Shown: positions 53,125 through 61,352 of the stretch, piece by piece
How positions within the stretch are numbered: position 1 is the stretch's first letter
Layout of the letters: every line of letters begins with the position of its first letter
Source: Natrarchaeobaculum aegyptiacum
Lineage (GTDB): Archaea > Halobacteriota > Halobacteria > Halobacteriales > Natrialbaceae
Reading direction: 5' to 3'
NCBI RefSeq assembly: GCF_002156705.1
Contig: NZ_CP019893.1
Coordinates: 3,162,001 to 3,226,000, forward strand
DNA: 64,000 nt
The notes under the pieces: generated by a model
What the model saw: only the letters and a program-made list of their open reading frames with translations
Databases searched by the model: none
Told to the model about the DNA's origin: nothing
Translations under genes and position numbers: made by a program

Positions 53125-54106
53125 ACTCCTCTCTGACTCGGCGTACCTGCTCGAGTCGTTGCCGGAGATCTGGTTCGGACTCGTGGTCGTCGCACTGGGA
53201 GTCTATCTGCTGCTCGACGGGTTCGACTTCGGACTGGGGATCCTGTACGCCGAGGCGACCGAATCCGAACGCCAGACGATGCTCGCGGCGTTCGGTCCGG
53301 TCTGGAAAGCCAACGAGGTCTGGCTCGTCCTGTTCGGGACGGTGCTGTTCGCGGGGTTTCCGGCGGTCTACGCCAATCTCCTGTCGCGCCATTACCTGCT
53401 GGTGTTCGCGATCCTGTTCGCGCTGGCGCTCCGCGGACTCGGGTCGAAGCTCCGGGAAGAGCGCGACGACGAGGAGTGGGTCCGGTTCTGGGACGCCTGT
53501 TTCGTCGTCGGAAGCATCACTTCGCCGTTCTTGCTCGGCGTCTTCGTCGCGAGCTGGGTCCTCGGGGAACCGTCGGCACTCGCGGTGGGGCCGTTCGTCG
53601 TCGGTCTCACCATCGTCGTTCTCACCGTCGTCCTCGGCGCTGCCTTCCTCGGGGTGAAAACCGACGGCGAACTCCGTGCCCGCGTCAGCAGACGCGGGCA
53701 GTTGGCGACGGCCACGTACCTCGGGTTGTTCGTCCTGACCGCGGTGGTGCTGTACGGTCGGTACCCCGAACTCCAGTCGACGCTGCTGTCCGGGTCGACC
53801 GTGGCAGTCGTCGCCGCCTCGGTCGCGTTCGGGGCTGGCTCCATCGTTTCGTTCTCGCGGGCGTGGTTCCGAACTGCCGTGGTCGCCGCCGCCGGTCTCG
53901 CAGCAGCGTTCGTCGTCTTCGTCGGCACGCTCCTCTATCCGTGGGTCGACCCAGCGGCGACGCTCACGATCACAGACGCGATCGTCTCGCCATTACCACT
54001 CAACATGACGTCGATCGTGGCTGCGATCTTCATGCCGGTGATCGTCGGCTACTTCGTGTTCCTCTACTCGCTGTTCAGCGGACCGACACCGGCGACGTCC
54101 TACTGA
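53117..54106 (+). CDS. cydB: Cytochrome bd quinol oxidase subunit II
   Basis: A 329-residue, eight- to nine-helix partner of CydA. 'VYLLLDGFDFGLGILY' (about 31-46), with its D-G-F-D-F-G motif, is the family hallmark, and 'WLVLFGTVLFAGFP' follows. The end 'PVIVGYFVFLYSLF' is the last helix. The eight-base overlap with cydA suggests coupled translation. No CydX-like small subunit or CydDC assembly transporter is visible nearby. Confidence 0.93.
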   Translation: MTRLLSDSAYLLESLPEIWFGLVVVALGVYLLLDGFDFGLGILYAEATESERQTMLAAFGPVWKANEVWLVLFGTVLFAGFPAVYANLLSRHYLLVFAILFALALRGLGSKLREERDDEEWVRFWDACFVVGSITSPFLLGVFVASWVLGEPSALAVGPFVVGLTIVVLTVVLGAAFLGVKTDGELRARVSRRGQLATATYLGLFVLTAVVLYGRYPELQSTLLSGSTVAVVAASVAFGAGSIVSFSRAWFRTAVVAAAGLAAAFVVFVGTLLYPWVDPAATLTITDAIVSPLPLNMTSIVAAIFMPVIVGYFVFLYSLFSGPTPATSY

Positions 54107-54208
54107 CTCCCCGTCGTCCCAGCCCCGATCGATTTTCCTGACTTATCCAGGGACAGTCGAAAACCGAAACTCGAGAGTATTTACGGTCCGAGGCCCTACT
54201 CTCGGTCG

Positions 54209-54631
54209 ATGTACGAGCACCTTCTCGTTCCGACGGACGGGAGTGAGGGGACCCAGCAGGCCATCGCACACGGACTGCGTCTCGCCGATCGGTTCGACGC
54301 GACAGTGCATGGCCTCTCGGTCGTCCCGGAGGGACCACTCGGCGCCTCAGAGGGTGACGGAGTCGTCACGACAGCCCGCCGTGCCGTCGACCACGTCGAG
54401 GACGAAGCGACGACGACTGGACTCGACGTCGTCACAACGGTCGAGTACGGAATCCCTCACGAAGTGATCCTCGAGTACTGCAGCGACGAAGGGATCGACA
54501 TGGTGGTCATGGGGACGAAGGGGCGGACCGGACTCGATCGCGTCCTCGTCGGGAGCGTGACAGAACGGGTCGTCCGAATGGCAGACGTCCCCGTCGTGAC
54601 CGTTCGGCTCTCCGACGAGCCTCGCCACTGA
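54209..54631 (+). CDS. Universal stress protein, single domain
   Basis: A 140-residue Usp with 'MYEHLLVPTDGSEGTQQA' at the start and GTKGRTG then LVGSVTER as the ATP loop. The TATA-like 'agtatttacgg' lies about 30 bases before the ATG. It lies about 100 bases downstream of cydB on the same strand with its own promoter. Confidence 0.93.
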   Translation: MYEHLLVPTDGSEGTQQAIAHGLRLADRFDATVHGLSVVPEGPLGASEGDGVVTTARRAVDHVEDEATTTGLDVVTTVEYGIPHEVILEYCSDEGIDMVVMGTKGRTGLDRVLVGSVTERVVRMADVPVVTVRLSDEPRH

Positions 54632-54725
54632 CTGTCTCGACTCGACACCGCGCCCGTGGACAGATGACCTCCCGCCGGCCAGCAACATCTCAGACTGCTG
54701 TGGCACGGTTTTACGACGGCCGACC

Positions 54726-55187
54726 TCAGTCGGCCTCGACGTCTCTGACGACCGTGACGGGAACCGGTGACCGGCGAACGACGAGTTCCGCAGTCGTTCC
54801 GAGAAGGACCCGCGTCGGTCCGGATCGGCCGTGTCCACCGATCACGACGTGATCGACGTCGTGCGCTTCGACGTAGTCGACGATCTCTTCGGCCGGATCG
54901 CCAGTGACGTCGTCGGTACGAATCGAGCTCTCCTGGTCACCGGCCCGCTCGCGGACGTCTTCGAACAGCCGTCGTTCTTTTTCGGCCGCTCGCTCGTACC
55001 ACTCCGGAGAGCCGTGCTGTGGTTCCGTGCGAACGTCGACGTCTTCTGCCAGACTGTAACCGGGATCGGTCGGATTGAGGACGTGCAATGCAACGATCGT
55101 GCCCTCGTCGATCATCTCGAGGGCGTGCTCGAGCGCCTGCCAGGACATCGGTGAGCCATCGACCGGGACGAGTATCGTGCGGGACAT
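54726..55187 (-). CDS. Universal stress protein with aromatic insert
   Basis: A 153-residue Usp. It opens 'MSRTILVPVDGSPMSWQAL', has the insert 'HGSPEWYERAAEK' (about 65-78), and the loop GGHGRSG then LLGTTAEL (G-T instead of G-S, still in the consensus). A run of As ('cattttt' on this strand) about 25-30 bases upstream may be its TATA box. An upstream in-frame ATG 11 codons earlier is less likely. Confidence 0.91.
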   Translation of the reverse strand: MSRTILVPVDGSPMSWQALEHALEMIDEGTIVALHVLNPTDPGYSLAEDVDVRTEPQHGSPEWYERAAEKERRLFEDVRERAGDQESSIRTDDVTGDPAEEIVDYVEAHDVDHVVIGGHGRSGPTRVLLGTTAELVVRRSPVPVTVVRDVEAD

Positions 55188-55760
55188 CGTGGTCCCAGTT
55201 CGTACCTCGGGCAGCCTCAAAAATGGGTGGGGCTCGAGGGAGTTCGACGAGACGAGAGCCTGATTGAGAAGTTCGCCTTTCCAGATACGACATTTTCACA
55301 TATATAATATTTATCTGGTACTATTCGTATTCGACAGGCGTGGCCACGTCACGACTGCTGTACGATACTGGATACTGGGCGCGGTAGGAGTCGATAGTAT
55401 TCACATAGAGAGCATATTCGCCCAATAATGTTTCCATTTGTGCAACGGTAGGGCGTCAACTGTTTTCGCTCCGGAACTCGTCGATGAATCCGAACAGAGA
55501 TCTTTCATCAGCGGATTTCTGGACGTTTTACGGCCATGGGTCGATGTGTGGCCGGAACAGTGGTCATCGAGCGAGTGGACCACGATTCAGGCCCCAATTC
55601 ATAATAAAACAGACTGGAGTTGCGTAATAACCAAACTTTGATACTAATAATGAATGGTGGTCATGGCACAACTCATTCGAGGTGGAATTAGCAATCCACA
55701 GGGACGTTCGACACTTCCGGTGACGCAAAATACACCTTCGTTCGACACTCTGCGGCCGAC
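55188..55760. other. AT-rich non-coding gap after Usp gene
   Basis: About 570 bases of lower GC than the surroundings, with no convincing gene. It holds an inverted repeat around a long TATA run near 55281-55318 (separate entry), and other AT-rich boxes near 55600-55640. A 67-codon frame near 55438-55641 has no recognised family. Confidence 0.55.
55281..55318. promoter_or_regulatory. Inverted repeat around a TATA run
   Basis: ccagata and tatctgg (7 bp, perfect) flank 24 bases containing 'tatataatattta'. Read leftward, the TATA run is about 120 bases before the Usp ATG; read rightward it faces no gene. Confidence 0.35.
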
Positions 55761-57134
55761 TCAGAACATCTTTCCGGGGTTGAGGATGCCGTTCGGGTCG
55801 AACGCCGTCTTGACGCGTCTCATGAGGTCGACCGTCGCGTCGTTGTACTCCTCGGGGAGGTACTGCTGTTTCCCGAGACCGACCCCGTGTTCGCCGGTCG
55901 ACGTCCCGCCGAGTTCGATCGCTCGCCGGACGATCTGTTCGTCGACTCGCTTGCCGAGCGCGCGGTGCTCGTCGTCTCCCTCCCGGACCATCACCGTGTA
56001 GTGGACGTTGCCGTCGCCTGCGTGTCCGAACGACGGAATCTCGAGGTCGTGTTCGGCCTCGAGGGTCGAGATGTATTCGATGAGGTCGCTGTACGTGCTG
56101 ATCGGGACGGTGACGTCGCCCGAGGTGAGCATCGACAGGTCCGGATCGTAGTGTTTCAGCGCCGAGGCCATCTCCTCGCGAACCTCCCAGATCGACTCCA
56201 TCTCCGGACCGGACTCCTCGAAGGTCATCTCCCTGACGTCGTACTCCTCGAGTATGGTTCGACAGAAGTCGACCTCGTCCTCGATGTTGTGGTTACGGTG
56301 GATCTCGATAAACGCCATCGGCGCGGTGGGGAAGTCGGCGTCGAGGTACCGGTTTGCCATCGCTGCACTGAGGTCGTCGATCAGTTCGATCTTTGCCACC
56401 TCCGCGCCCGACTGGACGATGTCGGCGATCGCCGCCGAGGCCTGCGTTCGATCCTCGAAGATCACTCGCCCGCCCCAGACCTGCTCTGGTAGTCCGGCCA
56501 ATTCGAGCGTGGCCTCTGTGACGACCGCGAGTGTTCCTTCACTCCCGACGAGCAGGTCCATCAGATTGTAGCCACTCGAGGTTTTGGCCGCCCGACTTCC
56601 CGTCTCGACGATGGTACCATCGGGGAGAACGGCCTCGAGTCTGAGCACCCAGTCGTGGATCTCGCCGTACTTGACCGTCTGCATGCCGCTTGCGTCGTTG
56701 GCGATCATGCCGCCGATCGTCGAGATCTTCCCCGAGGAGGGCAACGGCGGGAAGAACAGGCCGTGAGGATTCGCGGCGTCGTCGATCTTCGATCCCAGCA
56801 ACCCGGGCTGGACGTCGATCTGGAAATCCGCCGGTCGGATCTCGAGAACCTCGTCCATCCGGGTCATGTTCATGCTGATTCCACCCTCGACGGGAACGGC
56901 GTGGCCCTCGAGGCTCGTCCCGGCCGCGTAGGGCGTTACCGGGACGCCACGGTCGTTAGCCGCTGCGAGAACGCTCGAGACGTCCGCAGTCGATTCCGGC
57001 CAGACGACGACGTCGGGCATCGACGCCTCCGACTCGGGGGTTCCCCAGTCGGTGCTGTGTTCCTGACGGCGCGCTTCCTGTGTGGATATCTGCCCGTCCG
57101 ACAGCGACGTTTCGGACAGAAACTCGAATGCCAT
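55761..57134 (-). CDS. FAD-linked D-2-hydroxyacid (lactate/glycolate) dehydrogenase, GlcD/DLD type
   Basis: A 457-residue flavoprotein. The PCMH/FAD-binding region (about 40-215) contains 'PYAAGTSLEGHAVPVEGG' and 'TIGGMIANDASGMQTVKYG'. The C-terminal FAD-oxidase domain has 'SFGHAGDGNVHYTVMV' (about 378-393) and 'STGEHGVGLGKQQYL' (about 420-434). It lacks a Fe-S domain, matching DLD-type lengths. The usual reaction is oxidation of D-lactate or a like acid to the oxoacid, electrons going to quinone. A TATA box (cgtataag) lies about 30 bases before the ATG. A GntP-type permease gene is next upstream on the same strand. Confidence 0.9.
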   Translation of the reverse strand: MAFEFLSETSLSDGQISTQEARRQEHSTDWGTPESEASMPDVVVWPESTADVSSVLAAANDRGVPVTPYAAGTSLEGHAVPVEGGISMNMTRMDEVLEIRPADFQIDVQPGLLGSKIDDAANPHGLFFPPLPSSGKISTIGGMIANDASGMQTVKYGEIHDWVLRLEAVLPDGTIVETGSRAAKTSSGYNLMDLLVGSEGTLAVVTEATLELAGLPEQVWGGRVIFEDRTQASAAIADIVQSGAEVAKIELIDDLSAAMANRYLDADFPTAPMAFIEIHRNHNIEDEVDFCRTILEEYDVREMTFEESGPEMESIWEVREEMASALKHYDPDLSMLTSGDVTVPISTYSDLIEYISTLEAEHDLEIPSFGHAGDGNVHYTVMVREGDDEHRALGKRVDEQIVRRAIELGGTSTGEHGVGLGKQQYLPEEYNDATVDLMRRVKTAFDPNGILNPGKMF

Positions 57135-57160
57135 GATACACGGTAGTTCGGATCACGATC

Positions 57161-57168
57161 ACTTATAC
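57161..57168 (-). promoter_or_regulatory. TATA box of hydroxyacid dehydrogenase gene
   Basis: cgtataag (minus strand) lies 27-34 bases before the ATG, so this gene may be transcribed apart from the permease. Confidence 0.5.
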
Positions 57169-57221
57169 GTCGTGGATCCGGGAGAGAGTCGATTCGAGCG
57201 GATCGGTTCTCTGTCTGGACG

Positions 57222-58652
57222 TTAGAGGAACGCGGTCACCTGTTCGATGGGCTGTGGGACGGCCGTAGCGACGACGAGCGTCAAGACGAGTCCGACGATC
57301 GACATCACGAACCCGACGAACGAGAACGTTCGCAGCGTCTCCTGGTGCTCGAGCCCACCTACTTCGTTGATGATCCAGAAGGGGCTGCTGTTGTGCCAGG
57401 CGAAGAACATCGAGCCGGTACCGATGGTCAACAAGAGGTAGACCGAGTGGACGTCGAGCTGGCCGGCGAACGGTGCCATGATCGTCGCGCTGGTGATCAT
57501 CGCGACCGTCAGCGACCCGGTCGAGACGATCAGGACTGCCGCGATGAGCCAGGCAGTGACGAGCGGCCCGACGCCGAGTCCTTCCATCACGTTGACGAAG
57601 AAGTCGCCGACCCCAGCGGCACCGAGCATGGCACCGAAGGCGCCACCGGCGGCGGTGATCGCGATGATGTTCCCACCGTCTTTGACGGCGAGTGTGAGTT
57701 CGTCACCGAAGTCGGTCTCGACGTCACGGAATCGAAAGAACGTCCAGATTGCGGCGATCGCCGCGATGCTCAGCGCGATGTTGACGTCGCCGACGAACTC
57801 CGTGACGGCGACGAGGTCTGCCTGCTCGGGGAAGAACGTGGTCACGATCGTGTTCGCGGCGATCAACACGACGGCGAGAACGATCGGCAGCAGCGACTCG
57901 ACGATCCCCGGAAGTTCGTCGATCGGTTTCTGGGTCGTCTCCTTGAGGTCTTCGGCAGTCGTTCCCAGTGCTTCGCGCAACGGGACGGTCATCCTGCTGT
58001 CGATCCAGCGGCCGTAGACGATCCCGCCGACGATCGACGTCGGAACCCCGATCAGAAGCCCCATCCCGATCACGATGCCGAGATCCACTGCGAGTTCGTC
58101 CGCGACTGCGAGCGGACCTGGCGTGGGGGGAACGAGCGCGTGAGCGGCGAACGCGCCACCGATGATCGCAGCAGTGTACAGCGCCATCTTCTCGCCAGTC
58201 CGCGCACGCATCGAGCGGGCGATGGGTGCGAGCAGGTAGAAGACGGTGTCGAAGAAGACGGGAATCGAGAGGACGTAACTGCTCCCGAGCAGTGTTACGT
58301 CTTCACGCCCCTCGCCTACGGACGAGTGGAACCCGCGAACGATCCTGTCTGCGGCACCGCTCTCGATCAGACACTTGCCGATTATCGCAGCCATCAGGAT
58401 CGGAATCCCGACGCCGGCCATGATATCGCCGAACGTTTCGGCCACTTCGGGACCGACCGCCGATATCGCGACTGTCGGCGAGACGATCCCGACACCGAAC
58501 GCCGCGAGGATCAATGCGACGAACGCCGGCAACTCGAATCGCATCATCAACAGGACGATCAACAGGATCCCGAGTATCAGGATCACTACCGGGTTCAACA
58601 CCGTTTCGACGAGTAACGGCGCTGGAACCACATTCGTGGCTGTCTGTAGCAT
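57222..58652 (-). CDS. GntP-family permease (hydroxyacid or gluconate:H+ symporter)
   Basis: A 476-residue carrier with about 12-14 helices. 'IPVFFDTVFYLLAPIARSM' (about 130-148) and 'AAHALVPPTPGPLAVA' (about 167-182) are typical of the GntP/DsdX group, as is 'TGSMFFAWHNSSPFW' near the end (about 415). Transport of gluconate, D-serine or hydroxy acids is known in the family. Being next to the hydroxyacid dehydrogenase suggests uptake of its substrate. It is divergent from the 2-oxoacid dehydrogenase E1 genes. Confidence 0.9.
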   Translation of the reverse strand: MLQTATNVVPAPLLVETVLNPVVILILGILLIVLLMMRFELPAFVALILAAFGVGIVSPTVAISAVGPEVAETFGDIMAGVGIPILMAAIIGKCLIESGAADRIVRGFHSSVGEGREDVTLLGSSYVLSIPVFFDTVFYLLAPIARSMRARTGEKMALYTAAIIGGAFAAHALVPPTPGPLAVADELAVDLGIVIGMGLLIGVPTSIVGGIVYGRWIDSRMTVPLREALGTTAEDLKETTQKPIDELPGIVESLLPIVLAVVLIAANTIVTTFFPEQADLVAVTEFVGDVNIALSIAAIAAIWTFFRFRDVETDFGDELTLAVKDGGNIIAITAAGGAFGAMLGAAGVGDFFVNVMEGLGVGPLVTAWLIAAVLIVSTGSLTVAMITSATIMAPFAGQLDVHSVYLLLTIGTGSMFFAWHNSSPFWIINEVGGLEHQETLRTFSFVGFVMSIVGLVLTLVVATAVPQPIEQVTAFL

Positions 58653-58904
58653 ACGTCTGTTTCGTGTGACGACTCCCTCTTAACCATACCGGATTATTGA
58701 ATTTCCTAGTTTCACGTATCTTATCTCGAGTTAGATGGTTGACGGTCCAATCTCGCTGCATCGGGCAGTTGGTGGGCTGTCTTCCTTTCGGAACTGGTGA
58801 CGAGCGACGATCGGGCGAGCGGGCTGTGGACCGAGCGCACGTCCGACGACCTCGCGTCGTCGAGGCGACAGCCGACCGTTCGTGGACCGCTGTGTCCAAT
58901 TGGC

Positions 58905-58915
58905 AAAGATTTATG
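58905..58915 (+). promoter_or_regulatory. TATA-like box of E1 operon
   Basis: aagatttatgc lies about 30-40 bases before the chosen ATG of the E1 alpha gene. Confidence 0.45.
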
Positions 58916-58944
58916 CCCTCCATCGCGACACATTCGTACGAGCA

Positions 58945-60102
58945 ATGGTTAACAGACAGCGGTCTACCCCTGCAGAGCCGACGGACGTCTCCGTCGACCG
59001 GCTCTCGCAGGACGAACTGGACGTCGACACCTATCGGGTCGTCGAGCCGGACGGATCGTACGATCCCGAGGCGACGCCCGATCTCGACGACGAATCGTTC
59101 CGAGACCTCTATCGCTGGATGGTGCTCCAGCGAACCTTCGACGATCGAGCGACGAAGCTCCAGCGTCGGGGTCGGCTCGGTACCTACCCGTCCGGCCGTG
59201 GACAGGAAGCCAGCATCGTCGGTGCGGGGTTCGCCCTCGCTGACCAGGACTGGATCTTCCCGTACGGTCGCGAGACGGCCGCGCTGCTCATGCACGGGCT
59301 CTCGATGCGCGATCTCCTGCTCTACTGGCGCGGCGTCGAGGACGCCTCCCGGATGGAGGGGGCGAACATTTTCGGCCTCGCGATCTCGATCGGCTCACAC
59401 ATTCCCGTGGTTGCAGGCAAGGCCTGGGGGATGAAACTCGCCGACGAGGGCAGCGTCGCGTTCGCCAACCTCGGCGACGGGGCGACCTCGACCGGCGCGT
59501 TCCACGAGGGCATCAACTTCGCGGGCGTCCTCGGCGCGCCAGCGGTTCTGTTCTGTCAGAACAACCAGTACGCGATCACGCTCCCGTTCGACGGCCAGAC
59601 CAACGCCGACACCGTCGCCCAGAAGGCGCTGGCCTACGGCATCGACGGCATCCGCGTCGACGGCAACGACGTGCTCGCCGTCTACAACGCCGTTGCAGAG
59701 GCCCGGAAACGCGCCCTCGAGGGCAACCCCGTCCTCGTCGAGGCGGTCACCTACCGGCGCGGTGCCCACACGACCAGCGACGATCCGACGCGATACCGCA
59801 GCGAGGACGAAGTCGAGGAGTGGAAAGAGCGCGATCCGCTCGAGCGGTACCAGACGTTCCTCGAGGAGACCGGCCGCTGGGACGCAATCGACGAGGAAGC
59901 GATTCGCGAGGAGGTCGACGAGGAGTTCTCCGCGGCCGTCGACGCCGCCGACGAGTTCGCAGAGCGCGGCGTCGAGGAGATGTTCGCCTACCTCTACGAG
60001 GAGATGCCGCCCGAGCTAGAACGCCAGCAGGCGGCCTTCGAGCAGGTGCTCGAGGAGCGACCGGAGATGTACGAGTACATCGAACAGCGGCCGAAGGGGT
60101 AA
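58945..60102 (+). CDS. pdhA: 2-oxoacid dehydrogenase E1 alpha subunit (pyruvate dehydrogenase-like)
   Basis: A 385-residue ThDP enzyme subunit. The ThDP motif is 'NLGDGATSTGAFHEGINFAG' (GDG...N, about 193-212). 'PYGRETAALLMHGLS' (about 112-126) and 'YRRGAHTTSDDPTRYRS' (the phosphorylation-loop equivalent) follow E1 alpha layout. It decarboxylates a 2-oxoacid and reduces the lipoyl group of E2. A preceding ATG 21 codons upstream adds an unusual leader and is not favoured. The next gene starts three bases after the stop. Confidence 0.92.
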   Translation: MVNRQRSTPAEPTDVSVDRLSQDELDVDTYRVVEPDGSYDPEATPDLDDESFRDLYRWMVLQRTFDDRATKLQRRGRLGTYPSGRGQEASIVGAGFALADQDWIFPYGRETAALLMHGLSMRDLLLYWRGVEDASRMEGANIFGLAISIGSHIPVVAGKAWGMKLADEGSVAFANLGDGATSTGAFHEGINFAGVLGAPAVLFCQNNQYAITLPFDGQTNADTVAQKALAYGIDGIRVDGNDVLAVYNAVAEARKRALEGNPVLVEAVTYRRGAHTTSDDPTRYRSEDEVEEWKERDPLERYQTFLEETGRWDAIDEEAIREEVDEEFSAAVDAADEFAERGVEEMFAYLYEEMPPELERQQAAFEQVLEERPEMYEYIEQRPKG

Positions 60103-60105
60103 GCC

Positions 60106-61071
60106 ATGAACGCGACAATCATCCAGGCGGTCAACGACGCGCTACACGAGGAGATGGGCAACGACGAGCGAACGCTCGTCTTCGGGCAGGACGTCGCCGA
60201 GTCCGGCGGCGTCTTCCGCGCGACCGAGGGACTGCAAGACGAATTCGGCGAGGAGCGCGTCCTCGACACCCCGCTGTCGGAGATCGCGATCGTCGGCAGC
60301 GCGATCGGCCTCGCGACCCACGGGTACCGACCGATCGCCGAGATCCAGTTTTCGGGCTTCCTGCCGCCGGCGTTCGACCAGCTCGTCACCAACGCCAGCC
60401 GCATCCGCTGGCGCACCCGCGGCGAACTCACCGCACCGATGGTCGTCCGCACCCCCTACGGGGCCGGCGTCCGGGCGCTCGAGCACCACTCGGAGAGCCT
60501 CGAGGCGGTCTACGGCCACGTGCCGGGACTGAAGGTGGCGATTCCGTCGACGCCCCACGACGCCAAGGGGATGCTCATTAGTGCCATCCGCGATCCGGAC
60601 CCGGTGCTATTCATGGAGCCCAAACACGTCTACCGCTCGCTGCGCGAGGAGATTCCCGAAGGGACCTACACCGAGCCGCTCGGGAAAGCCGCAGTTCGCC
60701 AGGAGGGCGACGATCTGACAGTGATCTCCTGGGGCGCGATGATGCACAACACCCTCGAGGCCGTCGAGAACCTCGGGGTGGACGCCGACGTGATCGACCT
60801 GCGATCCATCTCGCCGCTGGACCGCGAGACGATCCTCGAGTCGGTGAAGAACACGGGCCGCTGTGTGATCGTCCACGAGGCGGCCAAAACCGGCGGATTC
60901 GGTGCCGAACTGATGGCCACGATCAACGACGAGGCGCTGATGTACCTCAAGGCACCGATCAACCGGGTCACCGGCTTCGACGTGCCGGTGCCACTGCTCT
61001 CGATGGAAGATTACTATATCCCGCATCCGCCGCGGATCGAAACCGCAATCGAAGAAACGCTCGAGTACTGA
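60106..61071 (+). CDS. pdhB: 2-oxoacid dehydrogenase E1 beta subunit
   Basis: A 321-residue subunit. 'GQDVAESGGVFRATEGL' (about 22-38), 'PLSEIAIVGSAIGLATHGY' (about 58-76) and 'RTPYGAGVRALEHHSES' (about 115-131) fit E1 beta proteins. It pairs with the alpha subunit to form the heterotetramer. 'RSISPLDRETILESVKNTG' near 230-248 carries the usual C-terminal domain. The stop is about 280 bases from the convergent E3 gene. Confidence 0.93.
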   Translation: MNATIIQAVNDALHEEMGNDERTLVFGQDVAESGGVFRATEGLQDEFGEERVLDTPLSEIAIVGSAIGLATHGYRPIAEIQFSGFLPPAFDQLVTNASRIRWRTRGELTAPMVVRTPYGAGVRALEHHSESLEAVYGHVPGLKVAIPSTPHDAKGMLISAIRDPDPVLFMEPKHVYRSLREEIPEGTYTEPLGKAAVRQEGDDLTVISWGAMMHNTLEAVENLGVDADVIDLRSISPLDRETILESVKNTGRCVIVHEAAKTGGFGAELMATINDEALMYLKAPINRVTGFDVPVPLLSMEDYYIPHPPRIETAIEETLEY

Positions 61072-61095
61072 GCGATCCGGCTCTCCGTTCTCGCT

Positions 61096-61119
61096 GCTGA
61101 GCGGCCCGACGCTCTATTC
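61096..61119 (+). repeat. 24-bp direct repeat, first copy
   Basis: This unit (gctgagcggcccgac...) recurs at 61125-61148 with five differences in 24 bases, just after the E1 beta stop. It may be part of a transcript-end region. Confidence 0.5.
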
Positions 61120-61124
61120 ACCGT

Positions 61125-61148
61125 GCTGAGTGGTCCGATATTCTATTC
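61125..61148 (+). repeat. 24-bp direct repeat, second copy
   Basis: This second copy (gctgagtggtccgat...) begins five bases after the end of the first. No function is apparent. Confidence 0.5.
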
Positions 61149-61352
61149 TGCAACGCGTTCCCGACGAGCGTCAGCGTCCACACTGCTCTCGAGATCCGAA
61201 CGAAACCGACCGGAGCTGAAACCACAATGCCGGGGTGGATGCGTGCCTCCCGCGACCGGTGGGCGGTCGGTGCCTCGAGTCGACCGCCGTTCGATCGCAG
61301 TGTGGTTCGGCTGGTGTGCCGGAGGATGCTCCGAATTGGCGCGTTCTTCGAG

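Noticed and set aside
55438-55641. 67-codon plus-strand frame in the AT-rich gap
   Set aside because: No homologue or promoter at the usual distance could be seen; kept only as a note in the gap entry.
57345-58616. Long plus-strand frame opposite the GntP gene
   Set aside because: It has no membrane or domain pattern and lies fully antisense to GntP helices.
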